Shown: positions 52,973 through 64,000 of the stretch, one piece after another | Layout: each line of letters begins with the position of its first letter | Position numbering within the stretch: the stretch's first letter is position 1 | DNA from: Pagrus major | Lineage: Eukaryota; Chordata; Actinopteri; Spariformes; Sparidae | Reading direction: 5' to 3' | Assembly: GCF_040436345.1 (NCBI RefSeq) | Contig: NC_133232.1 | Coordinates: forward strand, 35,196,265-35,260,264 | DNA length: 64,000 bases | Notes under the pieces: model-generated | Told to the model about the DNA's origin: nothing | The model's input: the letters and a program-made list of their open reading frames with translations, nothing else | Databases searched by the model: none | Position numbers and translations under genes: made by a program

Positions 52973-53224
52973 TTTCTCTTCAAGTCGTCTGTAAAACAAA
53001 CAGGGGAGAGGAGAATCAGTCAGGACAAGACGAAGACTGTGAGCTGACCCCGTGGCAGCACTGCACAAGCTAAGCTAACATGCTAGCTCGCTTAAAACCA
53101 TTAAAACTCCCCAAATTCCGCCTCATTTACGTCCATAAATAAACACGTCGTGTCTTCTCTTCGGGATGTAAACGCTGACACGTCTTCAACACTTTCTACA
53201 CACAGTTAAAGCAGATTACTCACA

Positions 53225-53551
53225 ACTTCTGACCCGCGAGCTGCAGCTATTTACTCCAGCGGACGTCCATGCGATGACAACACGTGTGGGGACGGGCTGC
53301 CGTAAAGCTGCTCTCCGGTGTCGGCAAGTGTCGTAAACCCGGAGTCTCTATCGCGCACGCATCATGTTTAAAAGCACAAGCTGTGGAGCTGGTGACTCAT
53401 CCGGACCAGAAGATAACAGGCTCGGGTACTTTGACTTGTCAGATATCTGTGTGCAACTTCTTCATTCACGCGTCTGTAAATATACAGAAAATATAATATA
53501 AATACTTTGTTTTAAACGCAGGTGGTTTAAAGTCAGACACACCAGGCAGCG
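53225..53551. promoter_or_regulatory. Shared divergent promoter of gar1 and the class I-like ADH
   Basis: About 0.3 kb separates the inferred gar1 first exon (minus, donor side at 53224) from the ADH start codon (plus, 53552). It is CpG-containing, TATA-less on both sides by eye, and has a perfect E-box CACGTG at 53281-53286. Transcription start sites are not known. A shared bidirectional promoter is inferred from geometry. Confidence 0.5.
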
Positions 53552-59860
<6,309 letters not shown>

Positions 59861-59934
59861 GATGACGGACTGAAATTCTGTGTCATTTGATGATATTTTG
59901 CTTACAGCTCTGCCGTGTATTTTCCTGAAATGTT

Positions 59935-60345
59935 CAATCAAATCACTTGTATTCATATAGCCCAAAATCACAATCACATCGCCTCAATGGGCTTTACAAT
60001 CTGTACAGTGAACGACAGCCTCTGTCCTTAGACCCTCGATTCAAGTGAGGAAAAACTTTCAATGTTGAGGAAAAAAATCTTTTAAGGGGAGAAAAAAACA
60101 TGGAAGAGCCACAGAGGAGAGATCCCTCTCCCAGGACGGACAGACATATAATAGATGTCACATGTACAGAAAAAAACAACAAAATCACAGTTTACAAGTT
60201 GCATTGACAGAATATCTGATACATATTATAGCATCTGTAAAGTGTGTGGATCAAGGAGACAACTGAGCAGGACGAGGCATCGCCAAGTGAAGAGGCATCA
60301 AGTTTTATAGAAATACAGATATAAGGAGATGATCCAGCGTTAATG
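59935..60345 (+). repeat. Interspersed repeat, short copy
   Basis: Homologous to 42925-43690: CATATAGCCCAAAATCACAA, CCTCAATGGGCTTTACAATC, CCTCTGTCCTTAGACCCTCG and AGGACGAGGCATCGCCAAGTG. It lacks the central and distal parts of that copy. It probably lies inside the 3' UTR of the class I-like ADH. Confidence 0.75.
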
Positions 60346-60737
60346 CTGCTTTTCGTATAATATATCAACACTTCAAATGTTTCCCTTGCTTCACTTTGTA
60401 GTAAATGACCTCATTATCCACTAGATGGCAGTCTTATGCCATGTAAAAGCTTCTATACTTGTATCCACGAATACATCTGACTTTATAAAGACTATCTGCA
60501 AAGAATTGTGTGTTTTCTTTCAGATTAAATGTTGTTTTTTCTTGTTTATTTCAGACTTGATCAAAAGGAAGAAACAGAGTGTTCAGTGCACTTGTGTAAA
60601 ATGACACTGAATATAATTATATATAAATATATACAGCATTTGCTGTAACATCAAGACAAATTATCTCTACATCTCAATGTCAAACTTGGCAGCTACTGTG
60701 ATTCTGGTTCTGATATCAATGTGAAGTGATACTTGGA

Positions 60738-60743
60738 ATTAAA
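60738..60743 (+). terminator. Possible ADH polyadenylation signal
   Basis: ATTAAA about 880 nt past the ADH stop codon. I saw no AATAAA nearer. If it is used, the 3' UTR contains the 59935-60345 repeat. Confidence 0.35.
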
Positions 60744-60875
60744 TACTCTTGTATAGAAGACACAGGAACTAAATGGCTGAATCTGTCATCAGCCATGGAG
60801 AAGTATCTGCTTCATGCGGTCAGGCTTACCAGATTTCATCCTTGGTAATATTATATATTGATTTAAACGGGAGAC

Positions 60876-60898
60876 GAGGAGGAGGAGGAGGAGGAGGA
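60876..60898. repeat. (GGA)n microsatellite
   Basis: About eight GGA/GAG trinucleotides. Confidence 0.9.
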
Positions 60899-62497
60899 CA
60901 GTTGTGGGGTGTCAGGACGGAAGACAAAAGGTTGTTTGGGGAATGCCTCTCGGTGAAGAGCTGAAATAGCTGTTGAAGGAATTTGTTTTATTGAAGGTCC
61001 GTTCAGATCAGATGAACACCGTTTGGCAGTTTCTCCTGCTTTTCCATCTTTATTTAAAATGGAAAATAAATTGGTCGCTTCTGCCTGCAATCAATCACAG
61101 ATTATACAGCTGAGACCCCCCCACTGCTCCTCTGAAACAATCTCTAACTAAAGAAAGTTTTTGATCAAAAGAAAGAGGAAGACGAGTTTTGACAGGTGGT
61201 TCTAGTGACTCGGCTCTCTCATCAATAAAAAGCTGGACATGCTCACAGATTTATAATGCCTTCTTGGGGACATGTGTCCGAATGTCTGCCTCATGTGGGA
61301 AAACTATCCAAAGCGACGACCATAAGTCTCTTTTTTTTTTCCTTCTCTTTGTGCTTGAACTCTACAACCTCCAGAATTGTCACAGCATTTTGCAACTGAT
61401 ACAGCGAGGACATGATATCCTTGTTACAACCGCAGCATTGTGCACATTTTTGAAAGTCTTCACTGTCCATCTTGTCATGTTTCACATACATCTGTGCAAC
61501 ATTTGTGAAGATATCTACTGGATAAGGAAACTTTGGCACGGAGCTGAACAGCGAGCATTTACAAATGGGGAAATTATATTTACATTTTTATTCCTATGTT
61601 CTTTTTTCTTTCCCTCTTTCTGTCATCACTTCGCTGCAACAACTCCGTCAGACCCGAGTCTTCAGGAAGATAATTGACAAACAACAGAAATGCCAGATGA
61701 GGTAAATGCCATCACACAAATAAAGGCATGTCTGGGAAAAAAAATGTCAAAAAGTGCTGCCATGCCTTTCACAATATTTAGATTGGGATCAAGAGATTTT
61801 CTCTTATTTATTAAGCTTTATTCCTGTGTGACAGACAGACAGACGATGGCACATTAAATATGACGAGAACGTAAAAGTAGGTGGGAAACACCCTACCATA
61901 ACAAATAGAGTGTGTTTGGTAAAAGCAACAGAAAATATAATACACCAATATCCATTTACAGACATGTAACAATTACATATAGGGTACATATAGTAGTTAT
62001 ATCCACCAGGAACTATAAATCATAATATTTGGTCTAAAAATCACAAGAAAACTACAGAAAGGACTAAAAACACATTGGAGTTTGTTTATAGGGTCTATCA
62101 TCCGTGACAATAAAGGCATTTAATTAAGTGCCTTATGATTTCTTATGATATTTATGTCACATGTATATCTCTCCAAATAGCACCACTAAAAAACTCAATT
62201 TGGGTCCAGGAGGTGCTCCAACCCCTGAACCCTGATTCATATTATTTGTGTTTTCTCTTTATCTTCATATTATGATTTTATATCACACAGGACTTATAGA
62301 AAAAGAAATGAGTTAGTATATGTTCTCCAGTACTGGATGTCCATTAATAATGGAGGGCCATCTGTTATGTATTTGTTTAGCTTTACCTGATGTCATTCAC
62401 GCTCACTTTGGCATTCTGGCTTCTTATCTCAGTGAAAACACCTGTGATGTGATGAGATGAGAATGTGTTTGCTTCAGTTATCTGAAGACTTTGTTTC

Positions 62498-62881
62498 TCA
62501 CGTTGTTTTGACCCAATCACCAATATGAATGTTGGGAAAGTACGTTTCTGCAAAACCACACGCAAACTTACTGTTATCAGCACAAAAAATGCCTGGTTGG
62601 AGGTAGGAAAAGATCATATTTTGGTTTAAAATACCTGTTTTGGTCACCACAAACACGGCTGGAGAAGTCAGAAATTGTGCCGAGGTTTCCTTAAAAATAT
62701 CCAGTGGGGTCACACTTACAAATGTCGGAACCCAGGCTTGAACTGCGGTCACTGGCTTGTCACAATGTTGACACCAATAAGCCGTTTCCACAGAAGACAT
62801 CTTGAAATGAACGATGGCTGAATTCCATTTCGCAGCTTCTGTTTCAGGGTCCTCGTGTGCTGCCTCACTCTTACTGTCACC
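62498..62881 (-). other. Unrecognised open frame, possible first exon
   Basis: The minus-strand frame is open from about 62881 through an ATG at 62800 (MSSVETAYWCQHCDKPV) to 62498. The part before the ATG also reads like protein (DSKSEAAHEDPETEAAKW). A consensus donor GTAAGT follows the codons WVPTF near 62723, so a 26-27-codon first exon is possible. WCQHC hints at a zinc-binding pair, but I recognise no family and no downstream exon. It may equally be chance or a decayed copy. Confidence 0.2.
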
Positions 62882-64000
62882 AGGACATTTTAATCAGTCA
62901 CAACTGCACTTTTTATACTATGAAAAGCCAAAATGTCTGCTGTAAAGAAAAAGCCTGCTAGATATAGGAACACAGTCTATCTTAATCAGCTGTTATGTTA
63001 ATTCTCCCTCCCAGTTTAAGCACATTTATATTCTGTGCATTTATAAAATGATATAACTGAGCTGTCAAACACTTTTTTGTAGACTTGTTGGTCTGAATGT
63101 TTTGTGAACATCATAAAACATAAAAACACATTAACCATTAAAAAAAACCTACTGTATTAACACCTCTGAGAAACAAGGAAGAGGGGGAAGCCCGACTGAC
63201 AGAGACACTGAGTAAGACAGAGAGATCGAGCGATGGATATACTGTATAGCCCCGACGGCTATGGAAGAACGGCCCACTTAAGTCACTAAAGACTGCCAAT
63301 GTGAGGCCCCTGTTTTATCAGCAAATCCTGGCCATTATACGACTAATGCCAGGCATTGCCTGTGACATCCCCAGCCTTTCTTTGACACGGTTAGCTGTAG
63401 CTTCTGTGTCAGTGGAATATACCCAGCTTCACTTGAGGACAGCACAGTACAGTGTTTTGGAGGGGCAACTAGTTTTCCGCTGCATTAGTGCACTGTGCGG
63501 TGACAAATCTGACACAGTAGGGAGTTGTTATCAACCGGAAGATTGTTTTAGCTCTGACATTTTAATATTTTCTCAATCTGAATAGCTGTCATATCTTAAT
63601 ATCAAAGCATTTTGACATTGTAAATGCCCTTAAATGGGTTAGAAACACTAAAAATGTTGTACAGTTTAAGTTTTTAAAGGAGACCTATCATGCTTAAAAA
63701 TATTTTCCTTTCCTTGAGTGTTTTATAAATGTTCTTGTGCATGAAACTTCTGGAAAGTTAAAAAGGTCAAAGTTCGCACCAACAGAAGCTCCTTTTTCCC
63801 ACAGAAAACACTGCTTTTGCGTTGCGTACGGTGCCACTTCCATGTTGGTGGAAAAGAGGCAACACACTACTTTTCCAAAATCCTAAATGATTTTTTTTTT
63901 GGCACTGCCTGTAAATATAATACAAAAGGCTATGATGCACTTCAATGATGCACTTCAGAGGCCTTGATGTAATACAATACCAGGGTAATGACCATATCAT

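Larger units (their letters stand above)
60760..64000. other. Right-hand intergenic stretch, no gene recognised
   Basis: No recognised gene. It contains a GGA microsatellite (60876-60898), a 162-codon plus-strand open frame at 61189-61677 with hydrophobic, composition-driven sequence, and the minus-strand frame described at 62498-62881. Nothing else stands out. Confidence 0.45.

Noticed and set aside
52586-53047. Serine/threonine-rich 153-codon plus-strand open frame
   Set aside because: It is the antisense of the gar1 N-terminal RGG exon.
61189-61677. 162-codon plus-strand open frame
   Set aside because: No start context, domain or splice evidence; its hydrophobic runs come from T-rich sequence.

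Overview
This 64 kb window is vertebrate nuclear DNA and almost certainly from a ray-finned (teleost) fish. It is AT-rich and intron-rich, it carries interspersed repeats of types familiar from teleost genomes, and its genes are fish-like orthologues of the vertebrate eif4e, adh5 and gar1 genes. Four multi-exon protein-coding genes can be reconstructed with consistent GT-AG splice sites and phases, all in the right half: eif4e (minus, coding 36008-42666), adh5 class III alcohol dehydrogenase (minus, 44752-49206), gar1 H/ACA snoRNP subunit (minus, 50720-52972), and a second, class I-like zinc alcohol dehydrogenase (plus, 53552-59860). The two ADH genes share a nine-exon layout with identical splice phases, point in opposite directions, and flank gar1. 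gar1 and the plus-strand ADH start back to back with about 0.3 kb between them.

Layout. 1-25.9 kb: no convincing gene. It holds microsatellites, a 20-bp minisatellite (1738-1931), a three-copy interspersed repeat family, a 180-bp inverted-repeat element (19351-19533), a solo LTR with a 5-bp target-site duplication nested in a terminal-inverted-repeat block (22796-23708), and two stretches that look like conserved non-coding elements (17130-17280 and 23880-24260). 26.0-34.2 kb: a tandem macrosatellite of ten units of about 730-855 bp. Each unit contains a nested 17-bp minisatellite, and the units fall into two types in the order A-B-A-B-A-B-B-B-A-A. 34.2-42.8 kb: eif4e, with a MITE in intron 6, a degraded LINE in intron 1 and a CpG-rich promoter. 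44.6-49.3 kb: adh5 and its promoter. 50.2-53.3 kb: gar1. 53.5-60.8 kb: the class I-like ADH with a long 3' region containing repeats. 60.8-64 kb: no gene recognised, apart from one unexplained minus-strand open frame with a good splice donor.

Function. The genes are mostly housekeeping: cap-dependent translation initiation (eif4e), rRNA pseudouridylation and telomerase RNP (gar1), glutathione-dependent formaldehyde and S-nitrosoglutathione metabolism (adh5), and probably ethanol or retinol-type oxidation (the second ADH). The most unusual structure is the macrosatellite lying just beyond the 3' end of eif4e. It shows signs of very recent homogenisation: two adjacent 746-bp units look identical by eye. 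It also has rearranged junctions at both edges and diverged related sequence on both outer sides.
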